From Geobacteraceae bacterium (GTDB taxonomy: Bacteria; Desulfobacterota; Desulfuromonadia; Geobacterales; Pseudopelobacteraceae), in NCBI GenBank assembly GCA_013336525.1, contig JAAXTM010000002.1, positions 310,001 to 374,000 on the forward strand: 64,000 bases of DNA, given 5' to 3'. The notes beneath the pieces are model-generated. The model was given only the letters and a program-made list of their open reading frames with translations, had not been told where the DNA came from and did not search any database. The first letter of the stretch is position 1. Every line of letters starts with the position of its first letter. The position numbers and the translations under genes are program-made. This document shows, in pieces, positions 34,881 through 43,645 of the stretch.

Positions 34881-35477
34881 CTATTTTGAATGTTTGGCCA
34901 GATATGAAGCAACGCCTTCAGCGGTCGGTTTCATTGCTTCGTCACCCTGTTTCCAGTTGGCGGGACAGACATCGCCGTGTGTTTCGTGGAACTGGAGAGC
35001 GTCAACCATGCGAAGAGCTTCGTCAACATTCCGCCCGAGCGGCAGGTCATTGATGACCGAGTGACGGACAACGCCTTTCGTATCGATAAGAAACAGGCCG
35101 CGAAGTGCCACGGAACCTCCAAAGAGAATACCATATGATTTTGCAATCTCTTTGTTGAGGTCTTCTACGAGCGGATATTGGATATTGCCGATGCCGCCAT
35201 CTTCAAGTGCAGTTTTTTTCCAGGCGAGGTGCGAGAATCGCGAATCAACTGAAACACCGATAAGTTCGCAGTTTTTTTCTTTAAATTCTGCAACCTTTTT
35301 ATTGAACGCTAGAATTTCAGAAGGGCACACAAAGGTGAAATCAAGCGGATAGAAAAACAGGACAACATATTTACCTTTCAGTGCTGAAAGGGAAATGGTA
35401 CCGAAGCTATTGTCCGGCATTACAGCATTAGCGGTGAAATCTGGCGCTTCTTTTGTCACGAGGGTTGTAAGGCACAT
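34881..35477 (-). CDS. 2-Cys peroxiredoxin (AhpC/Tsa family)
   Basis: A 198-residue thiol peroxidase that reduces hydrogen peroxide and organic peroxides. The peroxidatic cysteine C51 lies in DFTFVCPSE and the resolving C171 in HGDVCPANW, with the conserved PLDFTF and R-group context. Length and both cysteines match typical 2-Cys (AhpC/Prx1) enzymes. The AAAGGAG ribosome site is strong. No alkyl hydroperoxide reductase subunit F neighbours it, so reduction is probably through thioredoxin or a similar donor. It is transcribed alone from a sigma-70-like promoter at 35550. Confidence 0.94.
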   Translation of the reverse strand: MCLTTLVTKEAPDFTANAVMPDNSFGTISLSALKGKYVVLFFYPLDFTFVCPSEILAFNKKVAEFKEKNCELIGVSVDSRFSHLAWKKTALEDGGIGNIQYPLVEDLNKEIAKSYGILFGGSVALRGLFLIDTKGVVRHSVINDLPLGRNVDEALRMVDALQFHETHGDVCPANWKQGDEAMKPTAEGVASYLAKHSK

Positions 35478-35521
35478 AGTTAATTCTCCTTTAAATTAAA
35501 AGTACAAGATCTATGGATAAT

Positions 35522-35550
35522 GTAATACCAGCCAATATTATCATTGTCAA
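35522..35550 (-). promoter_or_regulatory. Promoter of the peroxiredoxin gene, with a Fur/PerR-like AT motif
   Basis: TTGACA (35550-35545) and TATTAC (35527-35522) are spaced by 17 bases. The spacer begins ATGATAATATTGG, which resembles a Fur/PerR half-site; peroxide or iron control is only a suggestion. Confidence 0.5.
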
Positions 35551-35577
35551 TAAGATAAAAGTAGTCTTTTAGTCTTT

Positions 35578-37011
35578 TTATAGATACGGCGAAAAAAGCC
35601 GGGCAAAATTATCTCTAAGCTTGATAGCCATAGGGTATTTCTCGATCTCCTGAAAAGTAACCTCATGAGAATTTTCATAAGCCCGCTCAAAATGGCGGCT
35701 TACTGTGGCAGACAGTTCTGTATCGAATATGCTCAGGTTCAGTTCAAAATTCAGTCTCAGGCTGCGCGGGTCCAGATTGGCAGAGCCGACAAGCGACCAG
35801 ATATTGTCAACCAGCAACAGCTTGGTATGAACAAATGGAGGCGGCTGATAAAATACCCTGACACCGTACGCGAGAAGCTCCCACAGCAGGGAGCGACTGG
35901 CCCAGTGTACAAAAGGGAGATTGTTGCATCCGGGGAGGACCACCCGTATATCAACCCCTCTGAGTGCCGCAGTGATGAGAGCTGAAATCATTTCGCGATC
36001 AGGGACAAAGTATGGAGTCATGATGCAGACCCGCTCTTTAGCGCAGGAGAGAGCCCCCTTGATAATCTGATCAATCTTGCGGAACTCCCTGTCCGGGCCA
36101 TCAGCAATGCAGCAGGCCAAAGCATTCCCAACCGGCTCAATAGGCGGAAAAAAACCGGGATTCTCCAGCTTTTCTCCAGACACAAAATACCAGTCCCCCA
36201 GGAAAGTCCTCTGAAGATCAGCCACTACCGGGCCAGTGACACTGAAATGTACATCACAAACTGAATCAGCCGGTGATTCAAAAGTTTGCATATGGCAGCT
36301 GCGGATATTCATCCCGCCGGTGAACGCTTCCATGCCGTCAACAATCAAAAGTTTTCTATGGTTGCGCAAATTGATGTAGGCACCATGTCGAAGCGGCAGA
36401 TAGCGCTCAAGCCTGACTGGTGAATTTTGGAAAGCAATTCGCGGAGACTTACGGCTGTACTGTTCACCCAAAGCGTCAATGATTATCCGTACCTCGACCC
36501 CCCGCCCGGCCGCTTCAAGCAAATGTTCAATAAACTCCGCTCCGATACCGTCGGCATCAAAGATATAGCTGGACAGATTAATAGTCTCCCTGGCGCGCCG
36601 GATAGCCACGAGCATTGCAGGATAGGCCTCTTCACCGCCGGCTAAAGGGATAATGCGATTTCCTTCAAGCGTATTGTTTGTGACAATCCGGTTTGAGAGC
36701 AGCAGCAGGCCCGACAGATGTGCTGCGGAATCGGGGAGATGCACTTCCTGACTACTTTGTTCAACCAGGGGGCAGATTTCAGATCGGCTCAGCCAACGAC
36801 CACTTTCGTGCCAGTTTCTTGCCCGCCTTGAAATACGGTTGATACCGAGGCACCAGTACAAAAAAGGGCCGACGAGCGGCAGGGTAAGATTCAGACAGGT
36901 CCAGACCAGTGCAGAACGGGAATCGCGCTTGTACAGCAGCGCATGACCAGCCGCAGCCAGTGACAACAGGCCGGACCCTGCTACAAGAATTACTATCAGG
37001 AAATGATCCAA
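35578..37011 (-). CDS. cls: Cardiolipin synthase (phospholipase D family)
   Basis: A 477-residue membrane enzyme that joins two phosphatidylglycerol molecules to make cardiolipin. Two hydrophobic segments lie at the N-terminus (about 3-22 and 35-57). Two HKD motifs follow: HRKLLIVDG near residue 216 and HTKLLLVD near 393, each with the downstream GG/GS-N residues (FTGGMN and VGSAN). The domain order and length match bacterial Cls. It lies three bases after the Rieske gene, so they share a transcript; the reason for that pairing is not obvious. Confidence 0.92.
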   Translation of the reverse strand: MDHFLIVILVAGSGLLSLAAAGHALLYKRDSRSALVWTCLNLTLPLVGPFLYWCLGINRISRRARNWHESGRWLSRSEICPLVEQSSQEVHLPDSAAHLSGLLLLSNRIVTNNTLEGNRIIPLAGGEEAYPAMLVAIRRARETINLSSYIFDADGIGAEFIEHLLEAAGRGVEVRIIIDALGEQYSRKSPRIAFQNSPVRLERYLPLRHGAYINLRNHRKLLIVDGMEAFTGGMNIRSCHMQTFESPADSVCDVHFSVTGPVVADLQRTFLGDWYFVSGEKLENPGFFPPIEPVGNALACCIADGPDREFRKIDQIIKGALSCAKERVCIMTPYFVPDREMISALITAALRGVDIRVVLPGCNNLPFVHWASRSLLWELLAYGVRVFYQPPPFVHTKLLLVDNIWSLVGSANLDPRSLRLNFELNLSIFDTELSATVSRHFERAYENSHEVTFQEIEKYPMAIKLRDNFARLFSPYL

Positions 37012-37014
37012 GGA

Positions 37015-37314
37015 TCAGCCCAGATCAACGGTAATTTCATCCCCGATCAGTTGAACCGGAAATGTTGCAAGTACGAATTCCGGATGTTCAGCGCAGCGAC
37101 CATCCGTCAGGTTGAAACGATATCCATGGCGCGGGCAGGAGATATAACCATCCTTTACTACTGCAGCGTTCAACGGGCTCCCTTGGTGAGGACACTCGTT
37201 CTCAAGCGCATAAACAGTACCTTTAACGTTTACCAGCAGAATCTCTCTGCCGGAGATTGAAACAACCTTTTTCCCGAAATTCGGCACTTCACTGACTTTC
37301 GCAACACTGTCCAT
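37015..37314 (-). CDS. Small Rieske [2Fe-2S] ferredoxin
   Basis: A 99-residue cytoplasmic Rieske protein. The cluster ligands are C41 and H43 (CPHQGSPL) and C60 and H63 (CPRHGYRF), the C-x-H and C-x2-H pattern of Rieske ferredoxins and of the small subunit of NAD(P)H nitrite reductase (NirD). No large reductase or oxygenase gene is nearby, so the partner is unknown. The start has a GGAGG-type site. It is divergent from the riboswitch-controlled cytochrome gene and immediately precedes cls. Confidence 0.88.
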   Translation of the reverse strand: MDSVAKVSEVPNFGKKVVSISGREILLVNVKGTVYALENECPHQGSPLNAAVVKDGYISCPRHGYRFNLTDGRCAEHPEFVLATFPVQLIGDEITVDLG

Positions 37315-37539
37315 ACAACACCTCCTTGTGAATAATTACAGTTACTGAACCTACCTGAAAAAAGCCGTCCGGGTCAATAAAACATATTATATTCTGACCA
37401 TTTGGTTTCAAGATCGTCACAGACATATTATTCCATTATTAATTGCTCAAGTAAATTTCTCTCGAGTTTTTTACTTGTTTTTTGTTTTTGAAATCTGTAA
37501 TGTTTACAAAAAGAATAGACAAACATAATTATCAACATT

Positions 37540-37624
37540 GATACACGACAATACTAAACTATCCGCGAGGATAGGACGGAAAGCCTACAGGGTCTCAACG
37601 AGACAGCCGGGTCGCCGAAATATC
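37540..37624 (+). ncRNA. GEMM-I type cyclic-dinucleotide riboswitch, first of two
   Basis: The segment has the GEMM aptamer layout: a closing stem GATA (37540-37543) with TATC (37621-37624), a first hairpin capped by a GCGA tetraloop (CTATCCGCGAGGATAG), the conserved GGCGGAAAGCC-like block (here GGACGGAAAGCC), a second hairpin (GGGTCTCAACGAGAC), and AGCCGGGTCGCCGAAA. In place of the guanine that contacts the ligand in c-di-GMP aptamers, the alignment puts an A within ATACTAAAC, as in the Geobacter cGAMP-responsive subclass. A weak hairpin follows (CCGGG...CCCGG, 37605-37648) with TATTTTTA. A possible promoter (TTTACA, CATAAT) lies just upstream at 37503-37529. Confidence 0.88.
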
Positions 37625-37716
37625 GCACAAACGATACGAAGCCCCGGTATTTTTATGTTCAAAATACGACACAGGAGGTGACAAATCACGATCAGGTAGT
37701 AAAAATTTCAGTTGGC

Positions 37717-37801
37717 GATACACGATAATACTAAACCATTCGCGAGAATGGGGCGGAAAGCCCATAGGGTCTCCAGAAGACAGCCGGGTTGCCGAAATAT
37801 C
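37717..37801 (+). ncRNA. GEMM-I type cyclic-dinucleotide riboswitch, second of two
   Basis: A second aptamer with the same architecture: closing stem GATA/TATC, ATACTAAACCATTC with GCGA tetraloop, GGGGCGGAAAGCCC, hairpin GGGTCTCCAGAAGAC and AGCCGGGTTGCCGAAAT. The selector position again reads A, matching cGAMP-type members. The 3' half of the aptamer is also the 5' arm of the terminator that follows, so ligand binding should prevent termination (an ON switch). It starts 93 bases after the first aptamer ends. It controls the FN3/haem lipoprotein gene at 37969. Confidence 0.92.
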
Positions 37802-37828
37802 ACGAGATTTCGGCAACCCGGTTTTTTT
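37785..37828 (+). terminator. Riboswitch expression-platform terminator
   Basis: CGGGTTGCCGAAAT (37785-37798) pairs perfectly with ATTTCGGCAACCCG (37807-37820) around an eight-base loop, followed by GTTTTTTT. The 5' arm lies inside the second aptamer, giving mutually exclusive aptamer and terminator folds. Confidence 0.93.
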
Positions 37829-37968
37829 GCGCCCATTTCCGGTAACCGCCGATATCAGCAAACGTGAACAAACAGCGAATCATCTTGTGATGGGCAACAG
37901 AATTTGATCGCAAAGACATCGGCCCATACTGACACGATTCAGTGAAGCCGGTAGATAAAGGAAAATTT

Positions 37969-40332
37969 ATGAAAACTATCGTAAAAAGATCACTTGCAGC
38001 CATAACAGCTTTTTCCCTGATGACGCTCGGCCTTATGCTTGCCGGTTGCGGAGGAGGATCAGGGGGGGTCTCGTCAAAGGTAGTAAGCGGTACGGCAGCT
38101 GTCGGATCAATTCTGACTGGACAGGTAAGTCTCAAAGATTCCGCCTCTCCCACGCGACATAAATCAACAGTAATCGCCAGTGATGGCACTTTTGCCATTG
38201 ACGTTACCGACATGAAGGCGCCGTTTGTCCTTCAGGCGGTAGGGAGCGCTGACGGAGTAAACTACAAGCTGCACTCGTTTTCCGATGGACCGGGCACTGC
38301 CAACATCAACCCACTCACGAATGTAATCGTAGCCAGTGCTTCAGAGTCAACTGATGATGATTACTTTGAAAGGGTAAGTTCCGAAATAAACCACAGAACA
38401 AGCAATAATCTCACAAAGACGGTCTCTCTGTTACTGGCCAAACTGGAACCGCTCCTCAAACAGTACAACGCAGAACACACAAACCCGATCACGAGCCACT
38501 ACATTGCCAATCATCTTGGCCTGGATGGCATGTTTGACAATGTTAAGATCAACGTCTCGGACGAAACTATTTCTGTTGTCAACAGGAGTAATAATGCTGT
38601 CATTTTCTCCAGCCTGACCAGCGATATTGCCAACGGCGCCTTCGACAGCGGGGCATTGCCATCAACCGTTTCCTCTCCTGCAACCCCGAACAGCCTGACT
38701 GCTGTTGGCGGTACAGGCCAGGCGACTCTCTCCTGGACCTCCGTCAGCAATGCAACCTCGTATAATGTGTATTATTCAACCACATCCGGTGTGACAACCA
38801 CAAGCGGCACCAAGCTCACCTCGGTTTCCAGCCCCTATATCCAGACCGGATTAACGGCCGGGACCACCTATTTCTATATTGTGACCGCCGTGAACAGTTC
38901 CGGAGAAAGCGCAGCATCGGCTATCGCCTCGACAACCACCGCTTCAGCACCGCCGGAGCCAACTGTTCCGGCCGCACCAACCAGTGTAACCGCTACCGGC
39001 GGCACTAACCAGGTGGCCATCTCCTGGGGAACCGTCAGCTCAGCCACGTCATATAATCTGTATTATTCGACCACCAGTGGTGTAACCAAGACTAACGGAA
39101 CCAAGATTACCAACGCCACCAGCCCAACGGTCCAGACCGGATTGGCTGCCGGCACTGCATACTACTACATCATAACAGCGGTCAACAGCACCGGCGAAGG
39201 TGCTGCATCCAATCAGGTTGCAGCGACCACTCTTGCCGCCATACCGACCCCGACTGTTCCCGCGCGACCTACCACTGTTACTGCAGTTGGCGGCACCAAC
39301 CAGGCTACCATCACCTGGCCTGCAGTTTCGGGAGCAGACTCGTATAATGTGTACTGGTCATCCACAACAGGCATCACCACAACCAATGGAACGAAAGTCG
39401 CCGGAGTTTCCAGCCCCTACGTCAAGACCGGGCTCTCCGCCGGTACGACCTACTTCTTTATTGTTACAGCGAGCAACAGCGTCGGCGAAAGTACCGCCTC
39501 GATCCAGACCACGGCAACAACCAACGCTGCGCCTCCCGCAGCTCCTGCAACACCGGCGGGAGTCACAGCCACCGGCGGCGCCAACCAGGTTTCCCTCTCA
39601 TGGTCAGCAGTTCCCGGTGCCAGTTCGTATAACATCTACTGGGCAACAACTTCCGGCGTAACCACCTCAGGGACAAAAATTACAGCTGCAACCAGCCCCT
39701 ATGTCCAATCCGGCCTTGCCGCATCTACCACGTATTACTATATCGTGACTGCGGTTAACACAGCAGGCGAAAGCAGCGCATCGGCACAGGTCTCGGCTGC
39801 CACCAATGCACCGGTTGTAACTATTCCTGCTGCTCCAGCCGGTGTAACAGCTGCCGGCGGTGCCAATCAGGCAACTATCTCCTGGTCGGCGGTTTCCGGC
39901 GCAACCTCATACAACATCTATTTTGCAACCACCTCCGGGGTAACAAAAACCAACGGAGGAAAGATCACCAATGCAACACGTCCCTACATCCAGACCGGCC
40001 TTGCAGCCGGCACCACCTATTACTACATCGTCACGGCAGTAAACAGCGCCGGTGAAGGCACCGCTTCGACCCAAGTCAGCGCCGCAACAAACGCTCCCCC
40101 GGCTCAAACCTGTGGCACGTGCCATGCCATTCCTCCTTCGACGGGTGAACATAGTTTTCACGTTGGCAATATGGGCTACGACTGTTTAAGTTGCCATGGC
40201 ACCGGGTACAGCAGAACGGTGGTAACTGCAACGACACACATTAACGGCGCAACGAATCTAGCCACTACTATCGGCTGGAATGCAACGACCCGAAGATGTT
40301 CTAATTCCTGCCACGGAAGCAAGTTGTGGTAA
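37969..40332 (+). CDS. Lipoprotein with five fibronectin-III repeats and a C-terminal haem-binding tail
   Basis: A 787-residue exported lipoprotein (lipobox MLAGCGGG) beginning MKTIVKRSLAAIT; a GTG nine codons upstream lacks the AAAGGA site. Residues about 30-230 are a carboxypeptidase-regulatory-like N-terminal part. Five fibronectin type III repeats of about 95 residues follow (each near TSYNVYYSTTSGVT and GTTYFYIVTAVN), coded by tandem DNA repeats at about 38680-40110. The last 75 residues hold three haem-type motifs: CGTCH, CLSCH and CSNSCH (a CX3CH spacing). It is thus probably a surface cytochrome with an adhesive or spacer stalk, comparable to repeat-bearing extracellular cytochromes of Geobacter. 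Two GEMM riboswitches in the leader tie its expression to a cyclic dinucleotide. Haem attachment to the CX3CH site is unproven. Confidence 0.82.
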   Translation: MKTIVKRSLAAITAFSLMTLGLMLAGCGGGSGGVSSKVVSGTAAVGSILTGQVSLKDSASPTRHKSTVIASDGTFAIDVTDMKAPFVLQAVGSADGVNYKLHSFSDGPGTANINPLTNVIVASASESTDDDYFERVSSEINHRTSNNLTKTVSLLLAKLEPLLKQYNAEHTNPITSHYIANHLGLDGMFDNVKINVSDETISVVNRSNNAVIFSSLTSDIANGAFDSGALPSTVSSPATPNSLTAVGGTGQATLSWTSVSNATSYNVYYSTTSGVTTTSGTKLTSVSSPYIQTGLTAGTTYFYIVTAVNSSGESAASAIASTTTASAPPEPTVPAAPTSVTATGGTNQVAISWGTVSSATSYNLYYSTTSGVTKTNGTKITNATSPTVQTGLAAGTAYYYIITAVNSTGEGAASNQVAATTLAAIPTPTVPARPTTVTAVGGTNQATITWPAVSGADSYNVYWSSTTGITTTNGTKVAGVSSPYVKTGLSAGTTYFFIVTASNSVGESTASIQTTATTNAAPPAAPATPAGVTATGGANQVSLSWSAVPGASSYNIYWATTSGVTTSGTKITAATSPYVQSGLAASTTYYYIVTAVNTAGESSASAQVSAATNAPVVTIPAAPAGVTAAGGANQATISWSAVSGATSYNIYFATTSGVTKTNGGKITNATRPYIQTGLAAGTTYYYIVTAVNSAGEGTASTQVSAATNAPPAQTCGTCHAIPPSTGEHSFHVGNMGYDCLSCHGTGYSRTVVTATTHINGATNLATTIGWNATTRRCSNSCHGSKLW

Positions 40333-40462
40333 AAAAGATGATGTGCCGGTAGCTCTTATTATATAAACAGGACTACCTGCGACAGATGCACCCATGACCT
40401 AGTGAACATCGCCGCACTGAGGGTGCTTCCCGAAACCGTTACACTCATATACAGTCAGCACA

Positions 40463-40505
40463 ATAACAAAAGGGGCTCCGATAATCGGGGCCCCTTTTTG
40501 TTATT
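40463..40505 (+). terminator. Intrinsic terminator after the FN3/haem gene
   Basis: AACAAAAAGGGGC-type stem: AATAACAAAAGGGGC pairs with GCCCCTTTTTGTTATT around a short loop (CTCCGATAATCGGG also pairs internally), ending in a T run. It lies 130 bases past the gene stop. Confidence 0.85.
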
Positions 40506-40642
40506 GTTTCGCTAATCAGACAATAATTTTACAGCAGTCGTGCCTAAAATATAATCATGTGCACAGCCCAAATAACTAATAACTGCGCTTAAATGCAGGC
40601 ACAAAAAGCGTATCTATCTATAATTGTGATGTTTTTATGTAT

Positions 40643-40658
40643 TGGCACGTTCTCTGCT
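40643..40658 (+). promoter_or_regulatory. Sigma-54 (-24/-12) promoter of the porin-glnK-amtB genes
   Basis: TGGCACGTTCTCTGCT matches the -24 GG and -12 GC elements with the required spacing (GG at 40644-40645, GC at 40656-40657). Transcription would begin near 40668, about 85 bases before the first start codon. It fits nitrogen-regulated expression through an NtrC-type activator. Confidence 0.85.
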
Positions 40659-40753
40659 CAATGATGAATAACTTCAACAGAACGTGCAGCGATGGGATCA
40701 ACGGAGCTTTCATCAGATCACCGTTCGAAATCAACGATGAAAAGGAGAAGATG

Positions 40754-41488
40754 ATGAAAAGTTTTAAAATGTTGGCAGCAGCAGCAGCAATCGTGGCAAT
40801 GGCAAGCAGTTCGGCAATGGCAACCTTCTCAGGGCAGATCTGGATCCCGTCAACTGATGTAAAGGGATTTAAGGAAGTAAATATTAGTATTGATAACTAT
40901 GCACGTGTGTCAAACGCTCCCGATGCATTGGCGAACTATTATGATGTAGGCGTCACTGCAGGTATTCTACCGCTTGAGAAGTTCAAAATTGAGGTGGGTG
41001 CGGATTATTATACAGACAATGTCCCCGGAAGCATTGCATCAAAAAACCCCGCATATTTCAACTTCAAAGCTGGTGTTCCTGAAGATGCTTTCTTTGCCGG
41101 AATGCCTGCTGTTGCTGCAGGTATGTTCGGCTTGAACAGCGCAAATAACGCTCTTTCCACAAATGTAGCGTATGGTCTAATCGCAAAAAGTTTACCCGTA
41201 ATCGGCCGTATATCTGCCGGCGGCTACAATGGCGCTGAAAGTGCTTTGGGCAAAAATCAGAGCACCGGTTTACTGCTTTCATGGGATCGTACCATGAGTG
41301 AAATTTCTGACAAACTCTGGCTGGCCGTTGACTATCAAAGCGGCAACAACATGCTGGGAGCAACCAGTGTTGGCGGTTCATGGGCTTTTTCCAAGCAGGT
41401 ATCACTGCTCATCGGCGCCAACTTCTATAACAAGATTGCTACTGGCGGCAAAACAACTGCCACCACCCAGCTCGACATCAATTTTTAG
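40754..41488 (+). CDS. Outer-membrane protein upstream of glnK-amtB
   Basis: A 244-residue exported protein with a signal peptide ending SSSAMA and a mature part of alternating amphipathic strands (VNISIDNYARV, FKIEVGADYYTDN, LWLAVDYQSGNN, VSLLIGANFYNKI), which suggests a small beta-barrel. I cannot name a family. The ATG at 40754 has AAGGAG six bases upstream; the preceding ATG (40751) is too close. A sigma-54 promoter lies 100 bases upstream and glnK-amtB follow, so it is likely nitrogen-regulated and could ease diffusion of ammonium or small nitrogen compounds through the outer membrane. This role is inference from context. Confidence 0.72.
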   Translation: MKSFKMLAAAAAIVAMASSSAMATFSGQIWIPSTDVKGFKEVNISIDNYARVSNAPDALANYYDVGVTAGILPLEKFKIEVGADYYTDNVPGSIASKNPAYFNFKAGVPEDAFFAGMPAVAAGMFGLNSANNALSTNVAYGLIAKSLPVIGRISAGGYNGAESALGKNQSTGLLLSWDRTMSEISDKLWLAVDYQSGNNMLGATSVGGSWAFSKQVSLLIGANFYNKIATGGKTTATTQLDINF

Positions 41489-41504
41489 CTGTCCCTCCTG
41501 CAAT

Positions 41505-41543
41505 CCGGAGACGGTGGGGGGTGCCTCCCGTCTCCGACTTTTT
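41505..41543 (+). terminator. Partial intrinsic terminator between the OMP gene and glnK
   Basis: CGGAGACGG and CCGTCTCCG flank a G/C-rich loop, followed by ACTTTTTAG. The T run is short, so some read-through into glnK is expected; this may set a lower level of glnK-amtB. Confidence 0.7.
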
Positions 41544-41594
41544 AGTAAGTTAGAAGTAGCTTTATGCGCTTCTTGCAGTAAACTACTTCGTTAA

Positions 41595-41996
<402 letters not shown>

Positions 41997-42030
41997 TAAC
42001 GAAGCGACATACTTAATCAGGAGGAATATC

Positions 42031-43533
42031 ATGAAACTCAAACTATATCTTGCTTCACTAATGCTTGTCGTCCTGGCCGGACTGATTCCGATCGCCGCAA
42101 TGGCTGAAGAAAAAAAAGATGCTGCACCGGCTGCAGCAACTGCAGTGACAACCCCCGAAGCGGCACCGGCTGTTCCCGCAGCTGAGGCAGCAAAGCCTGC
42201 TGATGCAGCAGCCCCGGCGGCCGCAGCACCTGCTACGCCGCCTGATGTCAAACCGGTCCTCAATACCGGTGACACGGCCTGGATGCTGGTTTCGTCGGCG
42301 CTGGTCCTGCTGATGATCCCCGGTCTGGCGCTGTTCTACGGCGGTATGGTCCGCCAGAAGAACGTACTTTCAACCTTCATGCACTCCTTCGTCGCAATGG
42401 GTATTGTTGGTGTACAGTGGGCGGTCATCGGCTATTCACTTTCCTTTGCCCCTGATTTGAATGGTATGGGCTTGATTGGTAACTTCAGCAAAGTAATGCT
42501 GAACGGCCTGATCATTGTAAAAGACGCCGCCAGCGGTGCTGTAGATTTTGCCCTGTTCCAGAACTACACCAAAGAACCGGGCGCAATCCCTGAGATTGTG
42601 TTTGCAATGTACCAGTGCATGTTCGCCATGATCACTGTCGCCCTTATTTCCGGCGCCATGGCAGAACGTGTCAAGTTTTCCGCTTACTGCGTGTTCGTCC
42701 TGCTCTGGACGACACTGGTCTATGACCCGCTGGCTCACTGGGTCTGGATGACTGAAGGATGGCTGTTCAAAAAAGGTGCCCTCGACTTCGCCGGTGGTAC
42801 CGTTGTTCACCTCTCTTCAGGTATCTCCGCTCTGGCCTTCCTCATCTTCCTCGGCAAGCGTCACGGCTTCCCCAATGAGCGCATGGCTCCGCACAATCTG
42901 CCATTGACTCTGTTGGGCGTCGGTCTGCTCTGGTTCGGCTGGTTCGGCTTCAATGCCGGTTCGGCAATCGTTGGTGTCAACACTTCTGACGCAGCTGGCG
43001 GCTTGGCTGGTCTGGCCTTCGCCACCACGACAATCGCACCTGCTGCAGCCGGTCTTTCCTGGATGATCGCTGAATGGATCCACTCCGGCAAGCCTTCTGC
43101 CCTCGGCTTCGGTTCCGGTGTCGTTGCCGGCCTCGTCGTCATCACCCCGGCCGCCGGTTTCGTACAGCCTGGCGCAGCACTACTCATGGGCCTGATGGCC
43201 GGTCTTGTCTGCTACGGCGGCATCCTGCTGAAAGCCAAACTGAAATATGACGATTCACTCGATGCCTTTGGTGTACACGGTATCGGCGGAACATTCGGCG
43301 CGATCATGACCGGTGTATTTGCTACCGTCGGCGCCACCGGCCTTTTATCAGGAAACTTCAAACAGCTGATGACCCAGTTGATAGCTGTTGTCGCAGCCGG
43401 TGCCTACGCCTTCATCGTAACATTTATACTCGCATTTATCCTCGACAAGACCATGGGTCTCCGTGTTGACAAAGAAGACGAAATCATGGGTCTTGACCAG
43501 ACTCAGCATTCAGAATCAGGCTACAACATGTAA
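42031..43533 (+). CDS. amtB: Ammonium transporter AmtB
   Basis: A 500-residue inner-membrane ammonium channel. An N-terminal signal-like helix (residues about 5-25, ending AAMAEE) is followed by an Ala/Pro-rich linker of about 50 residues, then eleven transmembrane segments starting DTAWMLVSSALVLLMIPGLA. Family motifs such as ALFYGGMVRQKN, the conserved FAMYQCMFAMIT, WFGWFGFNAGSA and the twin-histidine regions (VHLSSG; FGVHGIGG) are present. The long Ala/Pro linker is an extension relative to E. coli AmtB. The start has AGGAGG eight bases upstream; the in-frame extension back into glnK is not real. Co-transcribed with glnK. Confidence 0.95.
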   Translation: MKLKLYLASLMLVVLAGLIPIAAMAEEKKDAAPAAATAVTTPEAAPAVPAAEAAKPADAAAPAAAAPATPPDVKPVLNTGDTAWMLVSSALVLLMIPGLALFYGGMVRQKNVLSTFMHSFVAMGIVGVQWAVIGYSLSFAPDLNGMGLIGNFSKVMLNGLIIVKDAASGAVDFALFQNYTKEPGAIPEIVFAMYQCMFAMITVALISGAMAERVKFSAYCVFVLLWTTLVYDPLAHWVWMTEGWLFKKGALDFAGGTVVHLSSGISALAFLIFLGKRHGFPNERMAPHNLPLTLLGVGLLWFGWFGFNAGSAIVGVNTSDAAGGLAGLAFATTTIAPAAAGLSWMIAEWIHSGKPSALGFGSGVVAGLVVITPAAGFVQPGAALLMGLMAGLVCYGGILLKAKLKYDDSLDAFGVHGIGGTFGAIMTGVFATVGATGLLSGNFKQLMTQLIAVVAAGAYAFIVTFILAFILDKTMGLRVDKEDEIMGLDQTQHSESGYNM

Positions 43534-43567
43534 CCTAGTATAAAACGACGTAACACCGCACAAAATC

Positions 43568-43604
43568 AGCCGCTAATCTTTACAAAAAGATTAGCGGCTT
43601 TTTG
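43568..43604 (+). terminator. Intrinsic terminator after amtB
   Basis: AGCCGCTAATCTTT and AAGATTAGCGGCT form a 13-base-pair stem around a five-base loop, followed by a short T run (GGCTTTTTG), 35 bases past the amtB stop. Confidence 0.88.
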
Positions 43605-43645
43605 ATTACTGAAGATCTATGTAATAGCTTTCTCCAATATGACAA

